The notes beneath the pieces were generated by a model. The model saw only the letters and a program-made list of their open reading frames with translations, was not told where the DNA came from and searched no databases. The position numbers and the translations under genes were made by a program. Below, one piece after another: positions 1-11,585 of a DNA stretch of 64,000 nt (position 1 is its first letter; each line of letters starts with the position of its first letter). Source of the DNA: Symsagittifera roscoffensis (taxonomy: Eukaryota; Xenacoelomorpha; Acoela; Convolutidae); the NCBI RefSeq assembly GCF_963678635.1, contig NC_087070.1, positions 40,431,831 to 40,495,830 on the forward strand, in the 5' to 3' direction.

Positions 1-1
1 T

Positions 2-3000
2 CTGATACCCCCTATGCTCTTGGCAGGTCTGACCACGACAGCCATGAAATCAAAGAAGACAGCACGAACCCTGGCAGACACTAAGCTAGAAATGGAGATC
101 ATCAGTTAGTGTGGATCTGGAGGACTTGAAGATTACAGGCCCTCGCGAACCAACATGGCCAAACTGAAACTGGAGGGACAACTCGACGTGGTCGAGTACA
201 GTCGAGTCACTGTGCCGGAATCGGTCCACATGGGAGATCCAGCAGGGGGTTATGTGGAGATGTTGAAGGCGAGGAACTCCGCGAGAGGGCACCTGATGGC
301 TTGGAGCGAGAAGCGAGCCATGCAGGAATATCTGAAAGGGCTCACAGAGAATTCTAACTTGAATCGGAAAGAATACGGCACGGTAATGTCCTCGGAAGCG
401 AACGAAATCGGATTGGAAAAACTGCTAGAAATTTCTTGGAGGGCGGCCCTCCAGAGATACTTCGACGAGACGATGCATGCACCTGCGACGGTGGCAGCGT
501 ACCTGGCTCATCCGTGCACGAGGACTGACCTGCAAGTACGGTTGGCTTGGTGCTTGATGGGCATCAAGAAGGCGGAATATGAAGCCAGTAATGATTCGAA
601 ATCACGGGAACAGGAGCTGGAGTTGATGGAGGCTCTGCGAGCGTTGATCTCAAAAGACGATTCTGCGATAGCATGGGCTAAGCGTAAGGATGCCCTTTGC
701 TTTGTCAGGTTCGTGGTGGATCGTATCCCCACTCCTGTTTTGGGAGAATGCATAAATATCATTCGGCAAAAGGGAGTTGATTGTGAAAGAAACTTCCTTA
801 GGGCACTCCTGGAACTATATCAGGATATGCCGTTGACTGTACCAAATAGGGGGTCGAATACACATGGAGAGCTATCGCAAGTTGGAAGAAGTGAGAAGAT
901 ATTCCAACAAAGAATTGAAAGTGAGCCGGGAGTTGATTGAAGCAGTCAGGGGACAAAAAGACTTTGCAACACTAGGGAAACTGAAGTCGTTCCAATATGT
1001 GTCTGGCATACCGGGGATGGCGTATAAACCCTTCGTGAATGAAGAAGCCAGGGAAGCGTATTTCGACTATGAGCAAGTCATAGTGCTCAATTTCTGGGTT
1101 GAACGGATTAAAGAAACTGGAAAGCTGATGGTGGAACAACCCAAGCTGGGAATTATCTTAGAAGAACGAGTGGTCGAGCCCTCGGTTCTCGAGCTGAAGG
1201 GGCAAGTGAGTTTTGATTGTGGTTCTTGGGACGGTCCCTTGAAAACCAGTCTAGTAACGATGTGGGAACTCATGAAGCCTTCTTGGTGTCCCCATCCTAA
1301 TGCCGGTTGGATCTGGGACATGACGGCGGATATCACGTTAGACCTGGATGATAGCACGAGTCTATTTGATCTGGCCATGATACACCATCTGCTGGCCATG
1401 AGGTTGACGAAGCGGAAGAGCAACCCATCCACGGAGCTAGCCGAGGAAAGCCCATCGAGCAATTGGTTGAAGCAAGGCACCTGTTTGGCTCAACATAGTG
1501 GGATGGAAGGACATGTTTGCAACTTGGGACACTGCCTGATTACGCTGAGCGAGCAGCATCGACAACTGGCACGATTGTACGGAAGATTGAGCATGTCGGA
1601 TAAGAGTGGCATGGAGTTGGTCGCGGACTGTCATGGGGTGACGGATGTAAACTTGACCACAGCCTTGGGACTTTGTAGCATGACGAGTTCGATAGAATCG
1701 CTTGAGCGCCTGGAGCGTGTCCATGAGCTAGTGACGTCCCTCAGCGTGCAAGTATTCCCTGGAGCATTGCAGACAGAGCAGAAGATCGGAGGCTGGCGAG
1801 AAGCTCTGGAGAACGAAATGAATCTGAAGGGTAGTGAAGCCTATCATAAACCTACTGGTTCAAAATATCTGGTGGGCTCAAGCTCCGCACCATATTGCAA
1901 TAGTAGGTATCCTACGCACATGGTGGTGATGGATGCGAGGACGCAGCAGGTGTTGATTGCCCAACATTTCTCTGTGCCAAAGTGCGTGAGGTTGGCCAGA
2001 ATGTCAGAAAGTTCATACGATCTGTTGGCGAAGATCTTTCGAGCAGTCCCGAAAAGATCTGAAGGCGAGTTGCAGGACGTAGTGGGTGAAGAGTTCCTGA
2101 GATTGAACGAAGGTAATGTGAGCGAGTTCCAAAGGCAGAAAGCGAGTGGAGCGTTTTCCACTGAATTCCCCACCATAGAAGAGAAAGACGATTTACACAG
2201 AACTATGATGGAGGTGGAACCGTTGCTGGAAACCTCAGGGTATCGGACCCGAAGGAACGTAGTGAGAACCAATGGGGAATATCCTTGCCACTGCTTGGCG
2301 AAGACGTTGAGGTACCCCAAACGCGGGAATCTGATGCTAGTATGGGAAGTGGAGGAGTTGTACTCTACGGGGTTGCCCGATCAGAATCAACAGGTGTCAA
2401 TCGTGGTGGTTAGTGCGATGCTGGCAGTGAGATGGTTGGAGGCTAACGCGGACACAAGTGAACAGGAGACGGCCGTGCCGACTCCTGAACAGCTGAGCAA
2501 CGTGAAGATGAGTCGTGAATTGGATCTTTTCAGAACCACCTGCAAGGTTCTGAGAATACCCAAAGCCATTGAAAGAATATGGTCAAGGCAAAGATTGATG
2601 CCTTGGTTCCGTGCAGTGATGACATCATGGATGTATGAACGCGCGAAGCGTCACATGTCGAGGAACACGGACGCCTATCAATCTTTCCAGCTAGATATAA
2701 GACCGGGAGCCTATAAGAGAGCATTCCTAACGCACAGAAACGCGGTCACCACGGTGGTGAAGTGAGTAGCTGGAGCGCCTTGTGTAACTGAAGATGAGAA
2801 GAAAGAGGTCTTAAGAGCTGACCTAGAACGAAGTGTGAGCCTATGTCTTCACAACAGCTTTTGCAGGAACCGGGAGCAAAAGGTGAACGTGGACCTGCTA
2901 CCTTGTTGCAAACCGAGGCTGTTGGAGCAGGAGAGTTGGGGCACGGCCCGCAACTCCATGGACATGCTGGAGAAAGTCCTGGAAGACAGCGAAGCTGAAG

Positions 3001-3026
3001 ATCAGGATGGAGAATCAATGGAATGA
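2..3026 (+). pseudogene. Element L ORF2, C-terminal part (uncharacterised retroelement protein)
   Basis: Long + strand coding stretch that enters from before the window. It is read in three pieces: 155 to about 855, about 864-2765, and 2764-3026. Alignment with the inverted copy at 8904-11585 shows they are one protein: L has a one-base insertion near 850-862, and a TGA at 2764-2766 where the inverted copy has CGA (Arg). Upstream of 155 a short frame (2-112) resembles the matching part of ORF X (about 31.5 kb). I recognise no enzyme domain. Conserved across L, G1 and X are FSVPKCVRLA (about 1970), a Cys/His cluster PCHCLA (about 2285) followed by tryptophan-rich PWFRA and TSW (about 2600), and SLCLHNSFC near the end. 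The last 30 residues are acidic. The reading frame is followed by a 3' untranslated region and an LTR, the position of env or a second ORF in an LTR element. Function unknown; the family grouping is seen directly. Confidence 0.72.
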
Positions 3027-3786
3027 GTATGATGGAACGAAGAGGACAAGTGAAGACGTGAGCAAGAAAGGAAGAGAAGGAGAAAAAACCTTATTTGTCT
3101 TTGTGTGTTAAAACTTGAACCAATCAACCAAGTTTTGATTATTGAACTTGTTAAACTTTTTGTTTTGATCTAGTTTGGTCAAACCAAACTTTGAAAATTG
3201 TTACAATTGTTAAAATTGTTGAAAGAAAATTTTAGTTATGCTACTTATGTATATATATAGAACGTAGGTGAGTGTATTTACCTATTTAAACACGACTGAA
3301 GTTTTTAACCTGTGTAAGACACAATTTCCCTGTGTGGCGACATGGTAAGTTTGGGTAAACTCGCTCGGAAAGGGTGAGTAACTCAATAACTTTCCTAGCC
3401 ACATAGTTTCTTAGTTTTAATATCGAATAGGACCGCATAAATAACTGATTATACTTGGTGAGTGATGTTAAGTTAATTTTAACGGGTGCATGGCCGTGCC
3501 ACGTCCCAACTTTTTAATCACAAAGAGCGAACAGAAGTTTTATGGCAAGATGACGTAAGTAGTCAGAAAAGAAATTTTATCTAGGACACTCCTCATGGTG
3601 CAAATTTGGTGAAAATGTTGAAAGGCAGTGAGATGTAGTACGATGCCATTTGTGACACGTAGTGAGTTGAGGTGGAGTAGATAAATTTCAATTTCTAATG
3701 CGGTTTGTAAGGCTGATTACAGAGAACTGGAACAATACTTGAAGATAACCCGGTGTTATGCGATCAATAGGGACATTGATGGGGAT
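3027..3786 (+). other. 3' untranslated region of element L
   Basis: No gene is visible in this AT-rich stretch. It follows the true end of ORF2 (3026) and ends in a purine-rich run (AGGGACATTGATGGGGA) directly before TGTCCGGGG, the arrangement expected of a polypurine tract next to the 3' LTR. It recurs at 6009-6768 and, inverted, at 8227-8903. Confidence 0.6.
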
Positions 3787-4680
3787 TGTCCGGGGAGTAT
3801 GTGCCATTCTGCCAGATTGGCACAGCGCAACCTTCCGGCGAAACGAAAGAAAACGAATAAAGGCCTTAGTTACAAAAAATTACTGCGAAGGAGGGTCTAG
3901 ATATTCCGAAAATTTGAAGTTTTAAAATTTCGATTGACGGGCCAATATTTCTGAGAAATACAAAAAGATGGCTATTTTGACGAAAAAAGGACGAAAAAAC
4001 AGAACAACGACAAATATTGTGGAAAACGGTCGTACAAGAGACGAGAAATACGAAGCCTCTTATCGTGGCAACAACACACGATAAGACTCTTAGCAGTGGA
4101 TATTAGTGGAGAAGGAAACTTCAGTGGGGAATGAATATTCCACGGAACCCTCCCGTGCCACAAATTGGGAGAGATAACAGCGTTATCTCGGGAAGATTAC
4201 AGGAGCGGAGGCTTGGTCCCCCAGAGACTGTTGTATGTGAAGGGACTATATAGAACTGACTTTGTAGCTACTTGGATGTCGTAGAACTCTGAATTAACAC
4301 CGGTATTATTTGATTTTTTAGAGTATGAGTAGCTAGAAAGGGGAAAGGGTCAATCCATCTCCAATGGATTTAATCAGACCAGAACCAGAAAATCAACTGG
4401 CAAGGTCGTGACGGTGGAAAACGTGTAGGATTAAGGTAACTGACGCCTGCCAGTCGTTAATAGATACTTTTTCTATGCTCCGTTGCTCTGTAGTATTTGG
4501 GCGAATGTTTCATAGACGTTTTTATGGCGCTCCTGGGTGGGCCTGTCAAAGGCATCAGACCTTCATGATCAGCAAGCGTTTCAGCGACGAACCCTCCGCT
4601 CCGGGCGTATGCCCGAGTTAGAGGCCTTAATGACCGTTATTGTACTAGGGGGATGGTGCGTACCCTCCGTCTAGTACTAT
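3787..4680 (+). repeat. LTR of element L, unit 1
   Basis: Starts TGTCCGGGGAGTATGTGCC after the polypurine tract. It holds a TATATAG box at 4247-4253 and the block GAATGTTTCATAGACG..TTTTTATGGCGCTCC (about 4505-4535) that recurs in every LTR of this window. It ends in a hairpin, GTACTAG(4642)...CTAGTAC(4677). About 180 bp are missing at about 4370 compared with unit 2. The LTR call rests on the shared block, the tract before it, and the matching sequence at the 5' side of G1 (24817-25225). Confidence 0.65.
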
Positions 4681-5072
4681 TTAGCTTGAGCACGGGAGTG
4701 TTCCGCGGAATATCTCTTCCCCACTGAAGCTTCCTTCTCCACTAATTTCCACTGCTAAGGGTCTTATCGTGTGTTATTGCCACGATAAGAGGCTTCGTTT
4801 TTCTTGTTTTCTCGTGCGACCGTTTTCTACTATATTTGTCGTTGTTCTGTTTTTTTCGTCTTTTTCGGTCAAAATGGCAGTTTTTCGTTTTTCTGAGAAA
4901 TATTCCCTTTTCAATCGAAATTTTAAAAATAAAAATTCTAGTATATTCCTACCCTCCTTCGCAGCATTTTTTCGTTACAAAGGCCTTTAGTCATTGTTTT
5001 TTGTGTCGCCGGAAGGTTGCGCTGTGCCAATCTGGCGGAATGGCACATACTCCCGTTCTCTATAATTAACCT
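4681..5072 (-). repeat. Inverted LTR start (tail-to-tail arm), unit 1
   Basis: Reverse complement of the first part of the LTR at 3787-4170: the CGGAACACTCCCGTGC end, the CACACGATAAGAC stretch, the AGAAAATGG..GTCAAAATGG stretch and GGCACATACTCCCG at the other end all mirror the forward copy. It ends at the tandem-duplication joint at 5072. It makes an inverted repeat with about 0.5 kb between the arms, but it is explained by two LTRs meeting tail-to-tail rather than by a separate foldback element. Confidence 0.8.
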
Positions 5073-6008
5073 GAGTTCCTGAGATTGAACGAAGGTAATG
5101 TGAGCGAGTTCCAAAGGCAGAAAGCGAGTGGAGCGTTTTCCACTGAATTCCCCACCATAGAAGAGAAAGACGATTTACACAGAACTATGATGGAGGTGGA
5201 ACCGTTGCTGGAAACCTCAGGGTATCGGACCCGAAGGAACGTAGTGAGAACCAATGGGGAATATCCTTGCCACTGCTTGGCGAAGACGTTGAGGTACCCC
5301 AAACGCGGGAATCTGATGCTAGTATGGGAAGTGGAGGAGTTGTACTCTACGGGGTTGCCCGATCAGAATCAACAGGTGTCAATCGTGGTGGTTAGTGCGA
5401 TGCTGGCAGTGAGATGGTTGGAGGCTAACGCGGACACAAGTGAACAGGAGACGGCCGTGCCGACTCCTGAACAGCTGAGCAACGTGAAGATGAGTCGTGA
5501 ATTGGATCTTTTCAGAACCACCTGCAAGGTTCTGAGAATACCCAAAGCCATTGAAAGAATATGGTCAAGGCAAAGATTGATGCCTTGGTTCCGTGCAGTG
5601 ATGACATCATGGATGTATGAACGCGCGAAGCGTCACATGTCGAGGAACACGGAAGCCTATCAATCTTTCCAGCTAGATATAAGACCGGGAGCCTATAAGA
5701 GAGCATTCCTAACGCACAGAAACGCGGTCACCACGGCGGTGAAGTGAGTAGCTGGAGCGCCTTGTGTAACTGGAGATGAGAAGAAAGAGGTCTTAAGAGC
5801 TGACCTAGAACGAAGTGTGAGCCTATGTCTTCACAACAGCTTTTGCAGGAACCGGGAGCAAAAGGTGAACGTGGACCTGCTACCTTGTTGCAAACCGAGG
5901 CTGTTGGAGCAGGAGAGTTGGGGCACGGCCCGCAACTCCATGGACATGCTGGAGAAAGTCCTGGAAGACAGCGAAGCTGAAGATCAGGATGGAGAATCAA
6001 TGGAATGA
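5073..6008 (+). pseudogene. Duplicated ORF2 C-terminal fragment
   Basis: Starts mid-gene at the duplication joint, so it has no start codon of its own. The first possible ATG (5085 region) lies inside the family's conserved body. It contains the PCHCLA cluster, the PWFRA/TSW segment, the premature TGA at 5746-5748 and the acidic end at 6008, as in unit 1. Differences from unit 1 are scattered single bases, for example GAC to GAA at about 5653. It is a duplication by-product and not an independent gene. Confidence 0.85.
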
Positions 6009-6768
6009 GTATGATGGAACGAAGAGGACAAGTGAAGACGTGAGCAAGAAAGGAAGAGAAGGAGAAAAAACCTTATTTGTCTTTGTGTGTTAAAACTTGA
6101 ACCAATCAACCAAGTTTTGATTATTGAACTTGTTAAACTTTTTGTTTTGATCTAGTTTGGTCAAACCAAACTTTGAAAATTGTTACAATTGTTAAAATTG
6201 TTGAAAGAAAATTTTAGTTATGCTACTTATGTATATATATAGAACGTAGGTGAGTATATTTACCTATTTAAACACGACTGAAGTTTTTAACCTGTGTAAG
6301 ACACAATTTCCCTGTGTGGCGACATGGTAAGTTTGGGTAAACTCGCTCGGAAAGGGTGAGTAACTCAATAACTTTCCTAGCCACATAGTTTCTTAGTTTT
6401 AATATCGAATAGGACCGCATAAATAACTGATTATACTTGGTGAGTGATGTTAAGTTAATTTTAACGGGTGCATGGCCGTGCCACGTCCCAACTTTTTAAT
6501 CACAAAGAGCGAACAGAAGTTTTATGGCAAGATGACGTAAGTAGTCAGAAAAGAAATTTTATCTAGGACACTCCTCATGGTGCAAATTTGGTGAAAATGT
6601 TGAAAGGCAGTGAGATGTAGTACGATGCCATTTGTGACACGTAGTGAGTTGAGGTGGAGTAGATAAATTTCAATTTCTAATGCGGTTTGTAAGGCTGATT
6701 ACAGAGAACTGGAACAATACTTGAAGATAACCCGGTGTTATGCGATCAATAGGGACATTGATGGGGAT
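6009..6768 (+). other. 3' untranslated region, unit 2
   Basis: Same AT-rich sequence as 3027-3786, including the purine-rich run before TGTCCGGGG. No gene is seen. Confidence 0.6.
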
Positions 6769-7835
6769 TGTCCGGGGAGTATGTGCCATTCTGCCAGATT
6801 GGCACAGCGCAACCTTCCGGCGAAACGAAAGAAAACGAATAAAGGCCTTAGTTACAAAAAATTACTGCGAAGGAGGGTCTAGATATTCCGAAAATTTGAA
6901 ATTTTAAAATTTCGATTGACGGGCCAATATTTCTGAGAAATACAAAAAGACGGCCATTTTGACGAAAAAGGACGAAAAAACAGAACAGCGACAAATATTG
7001 TGGAAAACGGTCGTACAAGAGACGAGAAATACGAAGCCTCTTATCGTGGCAACAACACACGATAAGACTCTTAGTAGTGGATATTAGTGGAGAAGGAAAC
7101 TTCAGTGGGGAATGAATATTCCACGGAACCCTCCCGTGCCACAAATTGGGAGAGATAACAGCGTTATCTCGGGAAGATTACGGGAGCGGAGGCTTGGTCC
7201 CCCAGAGACTGTTGTATGTGAAGGGACTATATAGAACTGACTTTGTAGCTACTTGGATGTCGTAGAACTCTGAATTAACACCGGTATTATTTGATTTTTT
7301 AGAGTATGAGTAGCTAGAAAGGGGAAAGGGTCAATCCATCTCCAATGGATTTAATATAGAACTGTCACACAAAAACATATTAAAATAGGTTTTTCGAGCC
7401 GTGTTTTTAATGGCAATTACGTAGTCTGAGGATCCGAGACTCAGCTATGTGGTTGTGTTCGCATGTAAACGAAAGCTGATCAAAAGTCGTTTGACTGATG
7501 GCCTAAAAATAGTATCTTTTTACTTAGCCCTAAACAGACCAGAAAATCAACTGGCAAGGTCGAGACGGTGGAAAACGTGTAGGATTAAGGTAACTGACGC
7601 CTGCCAGTCGTTAATAGATACTTTTTCTATGCTCCGTTGCTCTGTAGTATTTGGGCGAATGTTTCATAGACGTTTTTATGGCGCTCCTGGGTGGGCCTGT
7701 CAAAGGCATCAGACCTTCATGATCAGCAAGCGTTTCAGCGACGAACCCTCCGCTCCGGGCGTATGCCCGAGTTAGAGGCCTAATGACCGTTATTGTACTA
7801 GGGGGATGGTGCCTACCCTCCGTCTAGTACTATTT
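6769..7835 (+). repeat. LTR of element L, unit 2 (about 1.07 kb)
   Basis: The fullest L-type LTR here. TGTCCGGGG starts at 6769, a TATATAG box lies at about 7233-7239, the CTGAGGATCCGAGACTCAGC segment (about 7427) is shared inverted with 25205-25225, the conserved TTTTTATGGCGCTCC block is at about 7675, and the end hairpin is at 7795-7830. On this reading the TATA box would start transcription in the R region and the GC-rich block and hairpin would lie in R/U5. That assignment is inference from position. Confidence 0.65.
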
Positions 7836-8226
7836 AGCTTGAGCACGGGAGTGTTCCGCGGAATATCCCTTCCCCACTGAAGCTTCCTTCTCACTAATTT
7901 CCACTGCTAAGGGTCTTATCGTGTGTTATTGCCACGATAAGAGGGTTCGTTTTTCTTGTTTTCTCGTGCGACCGTTTTCTACTATATTTGTCGTTGTTCT
8001 GTTTTTTTTCGTCTTTTTCGGTCAAAATGGCAGTTTTTCGTATTTCTGAGAAATATTCCCGTTTCAATCGAAATTTTAAAAATAAAAATTCTAGTATATT
8101 CCTACCCTCCTTCGCAGCATTTTTTCGTTACAAAGGCCTTTAGTCATTGTTTTTTTGTGTCGCCGGAAGGTTGCGCTGTGCCAATCTGGCGGAATGGCAC
8201 ATACTCCCGTTCTCTATAATTAACCT
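7836..8226 (-). repeat. Truncated 3' LTR of element G1
   Basis: Reverse complement of the U3 part of the L LTR. It joins the L LTR tail-to-tail at about 7836. The first 65 bases or so of the LTR, including TGTCCGGGG and the polypurine tract, are deleted: on the - strand the sequence passes directly from the 3' untranslated region (TTGTAAGG) into AGAGAACGGGAGTATGTGCC. It marks the 3' end of the G1 element that extends upward to 25.2 kb. Confidence 0.72.
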
Positions 8227-8903
8227 TACAAATCGCATCAGAAAATGAAATTTATCTAGTCCACCTCAACTCACTACGTGTCACAAATAGCATCGTACTA
8301 CATTTCACTGCCTTCCAACATTTTCACCAAATTTGCACCATGAGGAGTGTCCTAGATAAAATTTCTTTTCTGACTACTTACGTCATCTAGCCATAAAAAT
8401 TCTTTTCGCTCTTTGTGATTAAAAAGTTGGGACGTGGCACGGCCATGCACCCGTTAAATTTAACTTAACGTCACTCACTAAGTATAATCAGTTATTTATG
8501 CGGTCCTATTTGATATTAAAACTAAGAAACTCTGTGGCTAGGAAAGTTATTGAGTTACTCACCCTTTCCGAGCGAGTTTACCCAAACTTACCATGTCGCC
8601 ACATAGTGAATATGTGTCTTACACAGGTTAAAAACTTCAGTCGTGATTAAATAGGTAAATATACTCACCTATATCCTTCATATATATATATAAATCGTCA
8701 TAACTAAAATCAACAATTTCAACAATTGCAACATTTTTCAAAGTTTGGTCTGACCAAACTAGATCAAAACAAAAAGTTTAACAAGTTCAATAATCAAACT
8801 TGGTTGATTAGTTCAAGTTTTAACACACGAAGACAATCAAGTTTTTTCTCCTTCTCTTCCTTTCTCGTTCACGTCTTCACTTATAATTTTCGTTCCACCA
8901 TCT
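8227..8903 (-). other. 3' untranslated region of G1 ORF2
   Basis: Inverted, diverged copy of 3027-3720, lying between the end of the G1 second ORF and its truncated LTR. AT-rich; no gene seen. Confidence 0.6.
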
Positions 8904-11585
8904 TCATTCCATCGGTTCTTCATCCTGATCTCCAGCGTCACTGTCTTCCAGAACTTTTTCTAACATGTCCATAGAGTTGCGGGCCGTGCCCCAACTCTCC
9001 TGTTTCAACAGCCTCGGTTTGCAACAAGGTAGCAAATCCACATTCACCTTTTGCTCCCGGTTTCTGCAAAAGCTGTTGTGGAGACACAAGTTCACATTCC
9101 TTTCTAGGTCAGCTCTTAAGACCTCTTTCTTTTCATCTTCAGATATACAAGGCGCTCCAGCTACTCGTTTCACCGCCGTGGTGACCGCATTTCTGTGCGT
9201 CAGGAATGCTCTCTTATAGGCTCCCGGTCCTATATCTAGCTGGAAAGATTGATAGGCTTCCGTGTTCCTCGACATGTGACGCTTCGCGCGTTCATACATC
9301 CATGACGTCATCACTGCACGGAACCAATATTTGCCTTGACCATATTCTTTCAATGGCTTTGGGTATTCTCGGAAAAGATCCAATTTGCGGCTCATCTTTA
9401 CGTTGCTCAGCTGCTCAGGAGTCGGCACGGCCGTCTCCTGTTGATTCGTGTCCACGTTAGCCTCCAGCCACCTAAATGCCAGCATGGAACTAACCACCAC
9501 AATTGACACTTGTTGATTCTGATCGGGCAACCGCGCAGAGTACAACTCCTCCGCGTCCCATACTAGCATCAGATTCCGGCGTTTGGGGTACCATAACGTC
9601 TGCGCTAAACAGTGCAGTGACAAGGATACTCCCCATGGGTCCTCAGTATGTTCCTTCGGGTCCGATACCCTGAGGCTCCCAGCAACGGTTCCACTTCCAT
9701 CATAATTCTATGCAAATCGTATTTCTCTTCTATAATGGGGAATTCAGTGGGTAACGCTCCACTCGCTTTCTCGTTCTGGAACTCGCTCACATTACACTCG
9801 TTCAACCTCATGAACTCTTCACCCACTACGTCCTGCAACTCGCCTTCAGATCTTTTCGGGACTGCTCGAAAGATCTTCGCCAACAGATCGTATGACCTTT
9901 CTGACATTCTGGCCAACCTCACGCACTTTGGCACAGAGAAAAGTTGATCAATCAACACCTGCTGCGTCCTCGCATCCATCAACACCATGTGCGTGGGATA
10001 CCTACTATTGCAATATGGTGCGGAGCTTGAACCCACCAGATATTTTGAACCCGTAGGTCCATGATAGGCCTCACTATCCTTCAGATTCATTTCATTTTCC
10101 AGAGCTTCTCGCGAGCCTCCAATCTTCTGCTCTGTCTGCAATGCTCCAGGGAATACTTCCACACTCAGGGACGTCACTAGCTCATGGGCACGTTCCAATC
10201 GTTCAAGTGATTCTATCGAGCTCGTCTTGCTACATAATCCCAAGGCGGTGGTCAAGTTTACATCCGTCACCCCATGACAGTCCGCGACCAACTCCATGCC
10301 ACTCTTTTCCGACATGCTCAATCTTCCATACAATTGTGCCAGTTGTTGATGCTGCTCACTCAGCGTAATCAAGCAGTGTCCCAAGTTGCAAACATGTCCT
10401 TCCATCCCACTATGTTGAGCCAAACAGATGCCTCGCTTCAACCAATTGCTCGATGGACTCTCCTCGGATGACTCTGTGGATGGGTTGATCTTCCGCTTCG
10501 TCACCCTAATGGCCAGCAGATGGTGTATCATGGCCAGATCATGTAGACTCGTGTAATCATCCAGGTCCAACGTGATGTCCCAGATTGAACCGGCATTAGG
10601 ATGGGACGCCAAGAAGGCTTCATGAGTTCCCACATGGCTACCAGGCTGGTTTTCAAGGGACCGTCCCAAGAACCACAATCAAAACTCACTTGCCCCTTCA
10701 GCTCGAGAACCGAGGGCTCGACCACTCGTTCTTCTAAGATAATTCCCAGCTTGGGTTGTTCCACCATCAGCTTTCCAGTTTCTTTAATCCGTTCAACCCA
10801 GAAATTGAGCACTATGACTTGCTCATAGTCGAAATACGCTTCCCTGGCTTCTTCATTCACGAAGGGTTTATACGCCATCCCCGGTATGCCAGACACATAT
10901 TGGAACGACTTCAGTTTCCCTAGTGTTGCAAAGTCTTTCTGTCCCCTGACCGTCTCAATCAACTCCCGGTTTTTTTTCAATCCTTTGTTGGAATATCTTC
11001 TCACTTCTTCCAACTTGCGATAGCTATCCATGTCGTTCAATTCCCTATTTGATACAACCAACGGCATATCGTGACATAGTTCCAGGAGTGCCCTAAGGAA
11101 GTTCCTTTCGCAATCAACTCCCTTTTGCCGAATGCTCTTTATGCATTCTCCCAAAACAGGAGTGGGGATACGATCCACCACGAACCTTACAAAGCAAAGG
11201 GCATCCTTACGCTTAGCCCAAGCTATCGCAGAATCGTCTTTGGAAATCAATGCTCGTAGGGCTTCCATCAACTCCAGCTCCTGTTCCTTTGATTTCAAAT
11301 CATTACTGGCTTCATATTCCGCCTTCTTGATGCCCATTAAGCACCAAGCCAACCGCACTTGCAGGTCAGTTCTCGTGCACGAATGAGCCAGGTATGCTGC
11401 CACCATCGCAGGCGCATGCATAGTCTCGTCGAATTATCTTTGGAGGGTTGCCCTCCAAGAGATTTCCAGTAGCCTTTCCAGTCCGATTTCATTCGCCTCC
11501 GAGGACATTACCGTGCCGTACTCTTTCCGATTCACGTTAGAATTCTCTGTAAGCCCTTTCAGATATTCCTGCACGGCTCGCTTTC
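8904..11585 (-). pseudogene. Element G1 ORF2 body (homologue of L ORF2)
   Basis: Read on the - strand in three overlapping frames: 11421-10528, 10678-9605 and 9623-8904. Together they match L ORF2 from just after its position 311 to its end. Here the boundary at L 2764 is CGA (Arg), so the frame runs through to the acidic end at 8904. This shows that the L stop is secondary. Local damage includes frameshifts near 10.6 and 9.6 kb, a stop near 11.43 kb and a small deletion around 9.33 kb that removes the IWSR segment. Conserved sites include PCHC (about 9.61 kb), FSVPKCVRLA (about 9.92 kb) and SLCLHNSFC-like NLCLHNSFC (about 9.09 kb). No known domain is recognised. It lies downstream of the macro domain on the same strand, as a second ORF of a Gypsy element would. 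Confidence 0.7.

Larger units (their letters stand above)
2091..5072 (+). repeat. Tandem duplication, unit 1 (2982 bp)
   Basis: The segment from GAGTTCCTGA at 2091 to the AATTAACCT junction at 5072 is repeated head-to-tail from 5073, with a constant offset of 2982 bp over the ORF2 tail, the 3' untranslated region and the start of the LTR. The units are nearly identical, including the premature TGA, so the duplication is recent compared with the L/G1 divergence. Unit 1 lacks about 180 bp inside the LTR that unit 2 keeps (7355-7538). Confidence 0.93.
5073..8226 (+). repeat. Tandem duplication, unit 2
   Basis: Second copy of 2091-5072. It begins inside the ORF2 reading frame and runs on into the inverted arm at 8227 and beyond. 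It is longer than unit 1 because it keeps about 180 bp of LTR sequence (7355-7538). That segment also occurs inverted at the G1 5' LTR (25060-25225), so unit 2 is the less deleted version. Confidence 0.92.

Noticed and set aside
3787-5072. Independent foldback or MITE transposon
   Set aside because: The inverted arms are the starts of two LTRs joined tail-to-tail, and they extend into 3' untranslated and ORF2 sequence in the second copy.
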